Assembly (NCBI GenBank): GCA_963082875.1
Contig: OY720099.1
Span: 3,906,001-3,970,000 of the forward strand
DNA from: Corella eumyota
Taxonomy: Eukaryota; Chordata; Ascidiacea; Phlebobranchia; Corellidae
Reading direction: 5' to 3'
Length of the DNA stretch: 64,000 bases
A program made the translations under genes and the position numbers. This document shows positions 1 to 11,909 of the stretch, one piece after another. Position 1 is the first letter of the stretch; each line of letters begins with the position of its first letter. The notes under the pieces are model-generated. The model was not told where the DNA came from. It ran no database searches and worked only from the letters and a program-made list of their open reading frames with translations.

Positions 1-1110
1 AAAATAAAAAAAAACAAAACAGAAATCGAAGAAGTTTTTGTCAAAAATACTAATAAAACCAAAAAAAGTTTTACCAGAGATTTGTTTCTTGAATAAGATG
101 AAAACGGTTGCTTTAAAATATTTTTTGAACTTTGTTTAAGTAAAAATTTAGAACCAATTGACCTAGTTAGAACCGATGCCATTCTGAACGTTAAAATTAA
201 TAACCTGTAACAATATGAAAACGTTAGAAATTATAATTTTCGGTTTGTTATTGTTATAATTACAATATTTTTGTAAACTAGGCCCTGGAGGTCAAAACCA
301 GAAACTTAAAAAAAATCTTCACGTACAACCGGTGAATTGCAGTTGTAACTTAAATTCGAACAAATTCTACGAGTCAGAGTTGTACAATTAAAATATAATT
401 CATTTTTTATAAAATGTTTTGCCCAAATAAATAACATAGATAATTAATAAAGTATATTAGTTAATAATAAAATATTTAATTCATATTCCGTTTGATTTTT
501 TTTATGTTTTTTAGTGGAAGTGTTGACAAATGACGCAAGGCAATACGAGGGATAATTGGTTCGATTCCCAGTACTTTCATGGCATTTAAAAATAAGTATT
601 TACTTCTAACAAGCTTAAAACATAAACATATTTAAGATATCAGAAAAACATAATCTGCTAATAAAAGTTTTTGTAATAAATAAAATTTAAATTTTAAATA
701 AATTATTTAGGATTTATTAGCTAAGACAAATTATTCTTTATAGATTGTCATTATTACCATAAAAGATAAAAAAAATTACACAAAGAACTTAATTTTTTAA
801 CCAAAATAACTTTTGCTTTAAAACAAATCCGTTTACAAAAAAAACTGTTGACTAGTATAATACCTTAAATCATCACACCAGGCCCCATATGATTTAAAAA
901 ACTTTCGTTATGGTGACTCAATAGTTGATTGATATTTTACTTTCTGATAATTGTTTTTAAATATGAAATAAAAATGCCAAAAAAATAATTTTAGATTTTT
1001 TTTTCGATTTTGTAAGGCAATTTTAGATTTAAGTCAAATACGTACGCGGTAGTCAATATGTGCACATAGCGTTTTTAACATCCTTTAGGTTTTATTATTG
1101 CTTAACAAAA
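1..1110. other. Upstream non-coding region
   Basis: AT-rich sequence upstream of the adhesion GPCR. I see no coding exon here. The only recognisable item is a weak SINE remnant near 510-590. The GPCR promoter should lie in the last few hundred bases, but no clear core element stands out. Confidence 0.5.
510..590 (+). mobile_element. Degenerate tRNA-SINE fragment
   Basis: Contains a tRNA B-box-like stretch (GGTTCGATTCCC near 560) followed by a tract resembling the sequence just after the B box of the SINE family seen elsewhere in the window. Only the head remains recognisable. Confidence 0.35.
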
Positions 1111-4100
1111 ATGCTAGAAAAGTTAAGTTTAGTGTTAATAGTTATATTAGTAATTATAAACTTAAACAAAGCAAATACCCCGCACGAATTTAGTGGAAAA
1201 AATTTTTATGTTATTACCGACCAAAAGGCTTATCAGCAGGCCTACGACTTTTGTTTAACATTTCCCGAGTCTTCCAAGTTGGTTATATTTACAACTACAT
1301 CAAGAAATACCTTTGTTAATAGTTTATTACCAGGTGAGATTTTTGTAATATTAAACGTAATGACTAAAAGCAACCCTATTTTAAGCAGAATAGAGATTTG
1401 GAAATTTAATTTTAGGGTAGCCTAAGTTTTTTTAAAAGACATTTTTGCAAAACCCAAAAAGGTTTACTTGTTTAAAAAAATTATTGATAGTGCCTAGCAA
1501 GAAACTATTAGGTTTACATAGTTTTTGTTTGTTGCATATTTATTTTTTAAAATAGCGCTAAGAACGTAACGCACAAAACTTTAACTTAAGCGTAATTTTA
1601 CCTTCGTATTACATTATAGCCGGCACTGATGATTACTATATTGGAATGTACAAGGAAACGGACGGAGAATTTTACTGGGTATCCACAATACTCGACAATT
1701 TAATTCCTGTAACAACTGACGAGTGGAACACCAACGAACCACTTTATGCGAACGGAGATTGTGTGGCTATTATTTTGGATAATGGTTCGTACAAATGGCA
1801 AGTTACTGATTGTGTAACACAGCGACAATTTATTTGTGAGGAAGATATAGGTTCGTAGAACAATTTTTATTTTATAAAAATATTTTTTTTAATATTTGAG
1901 TAATTTTATTTTTTTAGATAAATAATGCTTTTACCTAAAAAAATAAAATAAACCAAATAAAAAATTGAAAAACCATGAACTAAAAATTAGAAAGTATTTA
2001 TATTAAAAAAATCATTTAAATTAGTGAAAAGTAAATATTTTCAAATAAATTATTATTTTTTAATTTATTTTAATGAAATTAAATAATCACAAAAAAATTA
2101 AAAAAAAAAATTATTAATGAAATAAAAATATTAATAAAATTTTTAAACCAATTAATAAAATAAATTAAAAAATGGTTAAAAAAAACAAAAGTTTAAAATT
2201 TTATTTTTTATTTTAGATGAATGTGCACTAGGTATGTGTGGGGTTGACCAATGTTCAAATACTTATGGAAGTTATAGTTGTACTTCAGTAGCTACTACAA
2301 CTGTTGCGACAACACCCCCTCAAACAACCATGGTTACCCCTGCTATTCAAACAACCCCCTCAACATGTGCTACAACTGTTGCTCAAACAACACCGACACC
2401 CCTCCCGCAAACAACCCCCACATCTGTGGCTACAACAGCTACTCAAACAACACCAGTACCCCCTTTGTTGGTTTGTAAAAAGGGGTTTAGGAAATACAAT
2501 GCAACTACATGTAAAGGTTACAAATTTGTTCAAAAATTCAATAAATATAAGCTAGTCGTAGTTTACTAAACTATATAGAATTAAACCTATTATTAAAATT
2601 TATATATTAAAAAACTTTTTTCCTCTTTTAAAAAAAGGAAAAAATTACATATATTCAAAATTCTGCAAACAAAAACCGCTGTTAACCTCACCATTTAATT
2701 TTTTTTAATACAAACAAAAGTAAATTTTCAACAGATATCGATGAATGCCAAAACTCCGACTTATGCAGCAAATATAATGGTAATTGTATTAATTTTCCTG
2801 GTGATTATTACTGTGGTTGCTTGCCTAGTGAAACTGGTCCTGGGTTTAAGTGCAAGCGTAAGATTACATTTTTATATTTAATATTTTTTTAAGGATTTTT
2901 AAATATAAAAAATTTATATTAACAGAACTAATCCAATGTACTGAGGTAATTGTAAGCAGGAACATAAATATTAAAAATCATTTAGCAGAACTTACTTGAC
3001 CTTAAAATTTTTATATGATTTTAGCCTATTGCCATGAAAATAAATTCCACAATTATATATTTCCTGATACACTGGCTGATTATATTTCAATTACAGCCAA
3101 CTCAACTTGCAAACAAGGTAACTAAGTTATTTTATATATTGCTTTTCTCTATTAACATTTTTTTAACAAGCTCTAATATTTTTTGAAATTTAGGTCATGC
3201 AAGAGCTTCAATGCGCTGTGTAACTAAGTACTTGCCAAATCCTACTAACATGGTCATAGCTGAGTTTCAAACCTTCAATAAAATTGACTGTGATATTACT
3301 TTGGATTCAATTGCTGTAAGTTTTTTTTATATGTTTGTCATTTTTTGTTTAGCCTTGCATTTTGATATAATCTATTTCGAAAAATATATGTCATGTTTAT
3401 GCAAAAAACAAATAACTTAATTTTATTTTCCCAATTTTGGATGAATTTTAATTTAGTAATAAGTTATTATTTTTAAATAGAGTAAACCAATAAATGCTGA
3501 GAATTTAGAAACTATATTAGGTGCCATTCAACTTATCGCATCACCAATATTTTCTGATGTTAATCAAATAGAAAAATTACAACAAACTTTAAGACGAATT
3601 AGCAATGCAGTTAAAACAAATCAAATAGAGGTAAGCCTTCATTTTATTGACTTGTTCTCTTGTAATTAAAATCTTTTTTAAATATTTCATTTTTATTTTT
3701 TTTAGGTTAGTGTTAATACTGCAGTTTACTCTGTAGCTGCTTTTTCTCATTTAAGTCATTCTTTATCTCTCCTTGAAGATGAGAAAAAACGAATACAATC
3801 TCCTCCTGTATCGTTATTAGAAGATTTACTTGATGGACTCAACAGAAATAAAGCAACAAATTTATCAGCCAACACAGATTTTATGATTTTTCAGGCAAGA
3901 ACAATCTTATATTTTTAAGGTTTTATAAATAACATTTGTCGAAAATATAGTGGACCAAAATAAAATTTCTTTAAATTTTAAAATGAGTTTTTGTTTTTAT
4001 CTATTAGACCACTCAATTTCAAAACCCATCTTATAATTTTACTTTTTATCCTGAAATTAAATCAAGTTCTGGGTTTGAATCTCCGGTCTTGTTAACATTG

Positions 4101-6519
4101 CCCAATGAAGTTTATAGCAAAAATAGAGGACACAATTACACAACAACTGTAACTTTATTTAAAGGTTCACATTTATTTCCATCCATACAGAAATCAGATT
4201 GGGTAAATAATTAAACATTAAAAAAAATGAAATATTATGTAAGTTAATTTGGCCATTTTTTTAATAAATAATATTTTTGTAAAATATTATCTTTATTTTT
4301 TTTCTTGTATCAATTATTCAATGTTTTTTATGATTTTGATGTTTAAAAGGTGGTGGCAGCATCAGTTGGAGTAAATGAAACGATATTGAACCTTCTGTCA
4401 CCAGTTGTTTACAGATTTAACAATCAATCAACAAAAGCTGGCAAATCAAATCAAAATCAGCTTACTGTATGAACAACATTACTTTTACATGTCATATCGA
4501 ATAAAAACTAAACCTGTTAATGTGAAAGTGGTACACATAAAACTCAATTAATATGTGATAAGTGATTTATTGAAAACATATTTTATTTTTACAGACCATT
4601 TAAATTTTAAATAACAAATTTTGTTTCATAGCTTATAGCCTAGTACATTTATTAACTTTACAACAGCTTTCTGTTTTTGTTAGTGCTGCTTTTGCTGTTA
4701 TTATTCTTTTTAACCATTAGTTTATTTCAGGTGAAATTAATCAGCCATCTTTGTGTTTTTTGGGACCATAAAAATAAAGAATGGTCAAAAGATGGTTGTT
4801 GTTTGGACACCACACAAACACCACCTGTGTGTAAATGCAACCATCTAACCAATTTTGCCCTTTTGGTGGTAAATGTTTTTTTTCAACTAAAATGAAAACA
4901 ATAATTAAATTTACTGTCCTACTTTTGTTTTTAGTCTATCCAAGATCTACCTGCAGATTTGGCTTTAAATGTGTTCAGTAAAGTTGGCTGTAGTTTTTCA
5001 ATAATCAGTTACCTAGGAATCATTATTATATTTCTACAAAGCAAGTAAAAAATTTTTTTTGTGCTTTAGAACATGTTGTTAATAAGTATTCCTAAAACTG
5101 AATTTTTTCAAAAGAAAAATCAGAGTTAAACTTCCAACTAGACTCCAGCTTCATGTTTTTGCCAATTTGCTGGTTGCTTATACAATTTTTCTATTTGGAA
5201 CAAGTCGGGTAGGCAAGAGATCAGAATGTACCATGATAACAGCCTTGCTGCATTTTTCTTTACTTACTAGCTGGATGTGGATGGCCATATACAGCAAATT
5301 TCTGTACTCTTCACTAGTGACTGTAAGCCATAAATCAATTTATAATGAAGTTTATTACTACCTATATTTTTTCTTTTGTTTCCCAAGCCCTATTGTATTT
5401 TTGTAGTTTGTGCTTTACTACATGAACTTTGCTTTTCTTTTCATTTTTAAAAGGTTCAAATTAACATTGGTCTCCTCAGTGCTGCCCCATATCTTTTAAA
5501 ATGTTACTTGTTTGCTTATGGTATACCATTTATTATTGTATCTGGAAACTTGGGGGCAACGTTGGGATATTTTGATACCAATCTTAAAATTAAGGATATG
5601 TGTTTTCCAGGTTTGTATAAAAACTGTACCTTTTATTAACTTTCTTAAAGAATATTTATTTTAATAAACTTCTTTTTAACACACAGAGTTAGATCCACTG
5701 GTAAGGTCATATTACCTTTCTGATCATATGTGTTGGATCCACAGCTATTCACTGTACTGCTTTCTATCTATCGTTGGAGCTGTTCTTATTTCTAACACTT
5801 TTGTTGTTGTGAGAGTGGCAATAGTTTTTGCTACTCGACCAAAGGTCTAAGATCTCGTTTTATATTTAATTTAAAAAAATAACTTTTCATATATTTATAA
5901 CAAAACAAGTTTCTTTTATTGCTAATTGGTATACTTTACTTGTAATATTACTTTGCATTAAGATTCGATCCAGCGCACGAAAAAAATCCAGGTACCGACA
6001 AATGAAAATTGCTTTTACTATTTCGATTATTCTTGGACTTAACTGGGTCCTTGGCTACTTTATGTTGGTTTCAACAGATGTTAATTTTAACAATATTATG
6101 AGCTGGTGTTTCAGTGCAACTAGTGCTTTTCAGGTAACACAACTACAGCAATATAATATTTATTAAGTTTAACCTAATTAAATGAATTTTTTTAGGGTGT
6201 ATTTGCATTTCTTGTTTGCTGCGTTTTTCGCCCCGAAATTCTGGAGACATGGTTATATCCTATAATAAATGCATGTAAAGGGCTAGTCACTAAAAAAGTG
6301 CCAAAGTTGGTTAAGCTGGCAAATGGCACTCTTGTGCCTAGAGAAAATTTCATTATTTCCTTTCCAATCCCCAATACACAGGCTATGTTTGATTCTAACT
6401 ATTCAGATTCTACAAAACTTAAATATACCCAACAAACTGAGTTGTCAGATGCCCGAAAGCAAATGTCTTTGGTCTTAAAAGAACTAAAATCAGGTCCTTT
6501 ACAGAAAAAAAGTTACTAA
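1111..6519 (+). CDS. Adhesion GPCR with lectin, EGF and GAIN/GPS domains
   Basis: Seventeen exons join in frame to a 999-residue protein: 1111-1333, 1620-1850, 2217-2516, 2735-2857, 3025-3117, 3194-3315, 3481-3630, 3706-3894, 4008-4202, 4350-4466, 4731-4868, 4935-5044, 5124-5322, 5454-5610, 5687-5844, 5963-6133 and 6196-6519. The ATG at 1111 opens a hydrophobic signal peptide of about 21 residues. Next come a C-type lectin-like domain (NEP, a WQV tract and a closing FICE), an EGF-like domain (DEC, SYSC) interrupted by a Thr/Pro-rich stretch, a calcium-binding EGF (DIDEC), a Cys-rich piece resembling a hormone-receptor motif, and a GAIN domain. The GPS (CVFWD, CKCNHLTNFALL, residues about 582-627) has the HLT autocleavage site. 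Seven hydrophobic segments and a Ser/Lys-rich tail follow. It should be a surface receptor cleaved into N- and C-terminal fragments. The architecture resembles EGF-bearing adhesion GPCRs (ADGRE/ADGRL4-like), but a one-to-one orthologue is not clear. Confidence 0.88.
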
Positions 6520-6636
6520 TGTCAATGTTTGCTATAAATTATGAGTCAGTGACCTTAAAAACTTTAATCTTTTTCGCATATCAGCTTTGTATAGTATTTT
6601 TAATTCATTTCATAGATTTTGTACATATTTAATGAC

Positions 6637-6642
6637 AATAAA
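6637..6642 (+). terminator. Poly(A) signal of the adhesion GPCR
   Basis: AATAAA lies about 115 bp after the stop codon of the adhesion GPCR, a normal position for its cleavage/polyadenylation signal. The next gene (ARPC3) is convergent. Confidence 0.6.
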
Positions 6643-6976
6643 TACAAAAATTGTAGTAATCTTGGTCTTTTTAAATGCCCAAATTTTCTGTTAATATTAA
6701 TCTTTATTATAACAAAAAGCAAAACAACTACATTTATTTAATTTATATATATTTAATATCACAAGTAGGATATACTGCAAGCCAATTTTGATTATTATTA
6801 ATAGATTTCATTTTCTTGATAATCAAACAGATCTCCAATTTAAAACAATACGAGCAGCCTTAATATCTGGGTATAAGAATTAATATGTACATTATAATAG
6901 AAGGCATATAGTGCAAGAATGTGTCAATTACATAAAAGTCCATGAATATGTTAGACAGGGTAAGTAGTGGATTGAT

Positions 6977-8791
6977 TTAACGGCCAGGGGCGGACAAGCT
7001 TTTTTCCATAAACTTTCGCTTGGAAAAGCACATCCACCATTTGCTGGGTTTGCCTGTTTGTGCGTCAATCACACGGTCCAATAATCGTTCGCCAGTCTCA
7101 TGGCGTATTTGCAAGAAGTAAGCCTTCATTTGGTCTGAATGTTACATAACGTATATTTGTTGCAATATGTTTTTTTTGTATAAATTACAGGATATGTTTA
7201 TTTTTTCTAAAGATTTTTACTTAAGTTTTTTTTTTAGTTTTTACTTGAATTTTTTAAATTATAAACTATTTAAACCCCAAAACATTTGTTCCTCTAAGTA
7301 ATTTCAATAAAAACATTAAACTTATAATTGTTATTGACAGTGTTATAACTCATTTTGGTGTAATCTTTGATACAGTCTTAGTAATAATTTAACATTTGAT
7401 TAATTATACCTGCATCACTTCTGCTTGTTGGTTTAGCGTACATCCCATTCAGTGGAAAGCCAGGGTCACCAGGAATATCATGAGGAGATACAGCAAGGGT
7501 GTACAACTCTTTTCTTCCTTGTTCTCGAGTAGAACACTACAACCCATACATATATTTTAGAAACTTGTGTTAATTGCCAATCAAAAAAATAAATAGCTAA
7601 AACTTTTTAACACAATCTGCTATTAAAAACGCAGTTTTTTAATTAAAAAAATAATAAAATTAATGCAAAAATGTAGATAATGTTTATATGCAAATAGATA
7701 TGGCAAATAATAATTTAATAGCCTTTGTTTTAAAAACCTACTGCCTTTTCCAAAGGCTTAAAAATAACTTAAATTATAACTGTTTTTTTTTTTTTAAACC
7801 CACATAACTGCATGATAAAATATAGATGAAATTACCTATGCCATTTTAAAAATTTAAATAATTACCCTTTGCAGTTTCTTTAAGCACTCTGTGATGTACA
7901 AAGTAATGTAAATTAAAGTTCGATCTGCATTGGATTTAATCTCATAATTTCGGAAAAATATATTCGCTCTAAAATAAAAAATTAGGTTTTTAGTTCTAAA
8001 ATGAATCAAGATTAACGGCAAAAAAAAATTTACGGATTGTTTTGGTTAACACTTTACCTAAAATATCCAATGGTCTCATCAATAATATCTGCAGTATTTG
8101 GAGGAAGTTTAGGGGCTGGACCTTTATGTTTGGAGCAAAGTGGAAGAAGAGCAACATTGCAGATGGAGCGATCGAATGTTTGAGAGGAATGATATGCCTA
8201 TAATGAAATTTAAATTAATTTTTGTGTTGAGACACAATTTTTTTTCTCTTTTTATCTTTAATGTAGAAAAGTCGACCTTATGACCTTAACAAATATTAAA
8301 CATGGAGTAACATTCGTGGAGCCCTATTAGCGTCATTCACCAGTTTAAACGAGAAGTATTAAAATAAATGCGAAAAGGGCGGAATGTACAAAAGAAGATT
8401 AGGCTAAGGTTTAAAAAATTCCACTCATTCCACATTTTATAAACTTGGCGGACGACGCTAATAGAGCGCCACATTCGTTACCCCACTAACAGACTCAAGT
8501 CTCTTATTGCCTTTGACAGTTTGGATATTATAGATTATGATTGTCCAATAGTTAAACTGCTGATTAAGTATTAGCAGAAGTTTACACCATTTCTAATGCC
8601 TTACTTAAGTGCGCTACAGAATAAGAGCAGTAGGGATCGAACCCTCGACCTAAATACGTAATATTCGTCTGTTCGTTATTTTTACCACTTCATCTAAACA
8701 ATTACCGGTACGTTCTTGTTAGGCTAATGTAGTTATAACAACATTTAAAACACAACATTTACTACAGTAATAGCTGTGTACTTACCGGCAT
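6977..8791 (-). CDS. ARPC3: Arp2/3 complex subunit 3 (p21-Arc)
   Basis: Five exons on the minus strand. A two-codon first exon (ATG CCG, 8791 down to about 8786) is followed by exons near 8200-8060, 7969-7868, 7535-7412 and 7131-6977. The protein is about 180 residues, the family's usual length. Diagnostic stretches match vertebrate ARPC3: [45 protein letters not shown] and [14 protein letters not shown], ending in SAPGR. ARPC3 is a structural subunit of the seven-protein Arp2/3 actin-nucleating complex and helps position the Arp heterodimer for branched filament growth at the cell cortex. Intron 1 holds a SINE interrupted by a MITE. A perfect CRE lies about 110 bp upstream of the start. The gene converges with the adhesion GPCR. 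Confidence 0.93.
8247..8712 (-). mobile_element. tRNA-derived SINE, interrupted by a MITE
   Basis: In ARPC3 intron 1. The B-box (antisense of a GGGTTCGATCC-like motif) is near 8630, the body follows, and the tail (antisense of GTCGAC...) is near 8265. The copy is split by the element at 8317-8471; removing that element and one copy of its flanking duplication restores a continuous SINE. Confidence 0.7.
8317..8471. mobile_element. 155-bp MITE with target-site duplication
   Basis: Terminal inverted repeats start TGGAGCCCTATTAGCGTC at the left, and TGGCGCTCTATTAGCGTC when the right end is read on the other strand. Similarity continues to about 30 bp. CATTCG flanks both sides (8311-8316 and 8472-8477), consistent with a target-site duplication. 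There is no coding capacity, so it is a non-autonomous DNA transposon inserted into an older SINE. Confidence 0.72.
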
Positions 8792-8899
8792 TTTCTTTAA
8801 AAATATCTTCGAGCTGTATTAAATTGTACACGGAAACAAATCTAAACCAAAATAACCCACCTATATCGAGTGAGGCTTATAGCACTTTTTGGTATTTTG

Positions 8900-8907
8900 T
8901 GACGTCA
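8900..8907. promoter_or_regulatory. Palindromic CRE upstream of ARPC3
   Basis: TGACGTCA, extended to GTGACGTCAC, sits about 110 bp upstream of the ARPC3 ATG. This is the full consensus for CREB/ATF dimers. Promoter function is inferred from position. Confidence 0.45.
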
Positions 8908-9269
8908 CAGTCGACATGCTATAATTATTTAGAGTTCAGAATAATATAAATTAAAAGACTTGTTTTCTAGGCTAGTACGCGGTATTTTAAACAACATCTT
9001 TAATTTCTTTCGGTTAAAGATAACTATTGGGGGTGTCACTGTTTGGTAAAAGTCATACTTACCTCCATAACAACTTGAATGGGTCTCTTCCACTTGCACT
9101 GTAAAAACAATACGCTGAGCACAATTTAAAGTTTGTTTTAGTTATATTGTATTAATACAAGCACAAAGGCAATAGTAAACTATGCACATTTATTTGATAC
9201 ATTCCAACTATACTGCAATATAAGTAACAACTTTATCTGATTAAATAAAAGTCTAAATGATTATTTGTT

Positions 9270-11315
9270 TTAAGGTGCTCTTTTGTGTAGCGGAGAAGCC
9301 ATAGGTGGTGGAATCTGTTTGTTGACATGTTGCTGGTACTGTTGTTGTTGAATTTGTTGCTGAGGTTGTTGTTGAAATTGTTGCTGAGGCTGTTGCTGCT
9401 GGTATGGTTGTTGTTGAAAATTTTGCTGTGGTTGTTGTTGAAATTGTTGCTGATATTGTTGTTGTTGGTATTGTGGCGGTGGCTGATTTCCTTTTAAAAG
9501 ATAACAAATTTAACTACTTAATTGGAACCACAAGACTATCAACAAAGTTACTTGCTTTAGCCTACACTTAAAAAGCAGATTATACTTTAAAATATTAATA
9601 TTGTGAGCCAATGCCATTTCGAGATAAAAGTTATTACCGTATTGCTGGCCTTGGTATGGATTTGCTGGGTATGGGTTGTAAAATACTCTCTCAGGTGGGC
9701 GTGTATGAATCTAAGAAAATATTTGTTATATTCATTATATAAAAGGGTTTTAAGAAAACAGATTTGGTTAGCAACCGGTAGCCTGATGTGGTGGTCATAA
9801 CAATTTGCTTCACAACATGAGGTCATGGTTGCGATCCCCAATGCTCTTGAGTAAGACGCATAAACGGCTCTCTGCAGAGCCAATACTTAATCAGCAATTC
9901 AATTATCGGACATTTGTAACCGATAATATCCCATACTTCCAAAAGTAAATCGAGATTGGGTCGGGGTCACTGTTGTTGCTCTATGTTTAGGTGGTGAAAT
10001 CAACTTTTCCATATCGAGAACAAATAAATGTAAAAAACAAAAAAATATCAAAATGTATAAAAAGATGCTGCTTGGTTTGTTTAACAACTTACCGGTACAC
10101 AACATTGACAACACGAATCACAACAGAAATCATCTCCGAAAGGAACATAAATTTTTTTCTCGTAAACTAGACCTGTTATGCAAACTGCCAAAGCTGCCAA
10201 TGAAGTCAGGGTTTGAATGATTGAAAAGCCAAAAGCAACACCACCCTACAAAATAACAACAATCCAAATTGATTAAATAACGGGAAAATATATTATTAAA
10301 ACAATGAAAATGGGTAAAAACAAATTATCAACCTTACTTATACTTACATTTATACTATTAATAGAAGCAAATGTCGAGGCTAAAAGAAAAAGCAATGATG
10401 AAAAGGTTATTCCCAATATTTTAAACACTCTGTGAGACACCACCTTAAATAAAAAAATAACAATATACAGAATGCTTTAAGGCTTGATTTTAGGCCAAAT
10501 TTGGTCGAGTAAGTTATAGTTAAATTTACAGCAAGCAGTATACATTAGCAACACTTTATTAGGCTTCAAGACGAATCATTCTTAATTGTTTAAGCGGTAG
10601 TCTAGCAGTAGCGTATAAATTTTTGCTAACATTTAAAAGTAATTTTTAGTTGGGCAGCAAAAGTTGTTAAAAATACTTACTACAGCTTTATTCGCGTTTT
10701 GTTTTGCCGCGGCAATAGCTAAGCAACCAGAAACAAGCACCTAAATAAAGTTTTTAAATAGTTAAACATTTAATTTAAAGTAAAAGCGGCAACGAAAAAT
10801 CTCAAAGCGGGAAAACCAAAAAAAAAATGATCCTAAGCTTAAAAAATAACGTGTAGCCTAATTATAAACCCCTCCCTTCACTTTCATGAAGAGCTAGGGT
10901 AAGGTACACCTATTTTTAAATTATTCTTTTAAACATAAAATCCTTTAAAATAAACAAAAATTACCGATATGCCACACCAAAATCCTTCTCCTGTTGTGAA
11001 GATGTAACGTCTCGTGTAATATTGGTTTGAACCCGAAGTATACGCGTACGTTATTACATTTGGGTCGTATAAACCCAACACAAATCCACAAATAAACAAA
11101 GTGATTGCAAGAGCTATTTCAACAAACTGTAAAATCAAATTGCAGTCTCTAAAGTTTAAAAACATAAAATGTAACAAACATTCAGTAAATGTGAAGTTAG
11201 TTATTACCCCGAGTTTGCGAAGAATATTTCTGTAAGAGCTTTCCAAAATTGTATTAGTTTCGCCATTATTTGAAGAAGTAGGATTTGTTGTGCCTTGTGG
11301 TGCTGGTTCAGTCAT
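9270..11315 (-). CDS. MS4A-like four-TM protein with Gln/Pro-rich tail
   Basis: The start is at 11315 (MTEPAPQGTTNP) and exons run down to a stop at 9270-9272. Exons lie near 11315-11208, 11127-10964, 10741-10680, 10443-10346, 10250-10091, 9712-9636 and 9491-9270. Four hydrophobic segments can be read: FVEIALAITLFICGFVLGLY, GFWCGISVLVSGCLAIAAA, ILGITFSSLLFLLAS, and GFSIIQTLTSLAALAVCITG. The second, with Trp-Cys-Gly-Ile-Ser and a small-residue turn before a Lys-rich step, resembles the MS4A/CD20 pattern. A Cys-rich juxtamembrane stretch (DDFCCDSCCQCCVP) looks suited to palmitoylation. The C-terminus has NPYP/PYQGQQYG followed by long CAA-coded polyglutamine tracts. It is probably a plasma- or vesicle-membrane tetraspan. 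Family membership is inferred from topology and short motifs. Confidence 0.68.
9330..9490 (-). repeat. CAA-rich polyglutamine-coding repeat
   Basis: An imperfect CAA/CCA triplet array encodes QQQ blocks separated by Pro, Phe and Tyr. It lies inside the last exon of the MS4A-like gene and is a candidate for length polymorphism. Confidence 0.75.
9770..10038 (+). mobile_element. tRNA-derived SINE
   Basis: Nearly full-length copy in an intron of the MS4A-like gene. The head reads CCGGTAGCCTGATGTGGTGG, followed by a degenerate B box, the AATCAGCA body and the tail ending in TCGAGAACAAATAAA. Confidence 0.75.
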
Positions 11316-11909
11316 TTTCTTTTTATATTGCTGGAATACTTAATAACCTTGTTTCAAATACTTTTCTAAGTAAATTTCAGTGTTTATTTACTTCCTTGAA
11401 CAACTGTTCTTTATCTTTCCTTTTAGTAAGTACATTGTATTATACGTAGGCAAAACAGGATATAAAGACATCCTTATAGACACTATTGTTATTTCCATTC
11501 ATATAATATTACATTGATTTGGTTTGTATTTAAGCTTTATGCAATGTGTAAAGCTAGTTAAAGAGAATTAAGTTACCAATTTAAAATTGCTGCTGGGTAA
11601 AAAATAAAACAATCGGTTTATTATTGGACCACATGTGATAAAATATAACTTTCGGCAGAGGTCCCAATTGTTACAATACGTTTTGCTTACTAGTAAATTT
11701 AACAAAAATTGTTAAACATTTCTCTAACCGCATATTACTATTAGACACCTAATACCTACCACTTCTTATTATTTAGCTTGTATTCATTTTACTTGTTGAT
11801 GATGTTGCCTAATATACATTTGCCTACTATTCATTAAACTTGTAATTTTTTAACACATGCAATTAAAGTAGTGTAATACTTTTATTAGAAAACTTCTTAT
11901 TAGAAAAAA
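11316..11909. other. Intergenic, between MS4A-like gene and XRCC1
   Basis: Holds the upstream region of the MS4A-like gene and the 3' end of XRCC1, both on the minus strand. I recognise no further gene or repeat. Confidence 0.5.

Noticed and set aside
1060-1110. In-frame extension of the GPCR start upstream of 1111
   Set aside because: It begins at GTG, not ATG, and would put non-hydrophobic sequence before the signal peptide. The ATG at 1111 gives a standard signal peptide.
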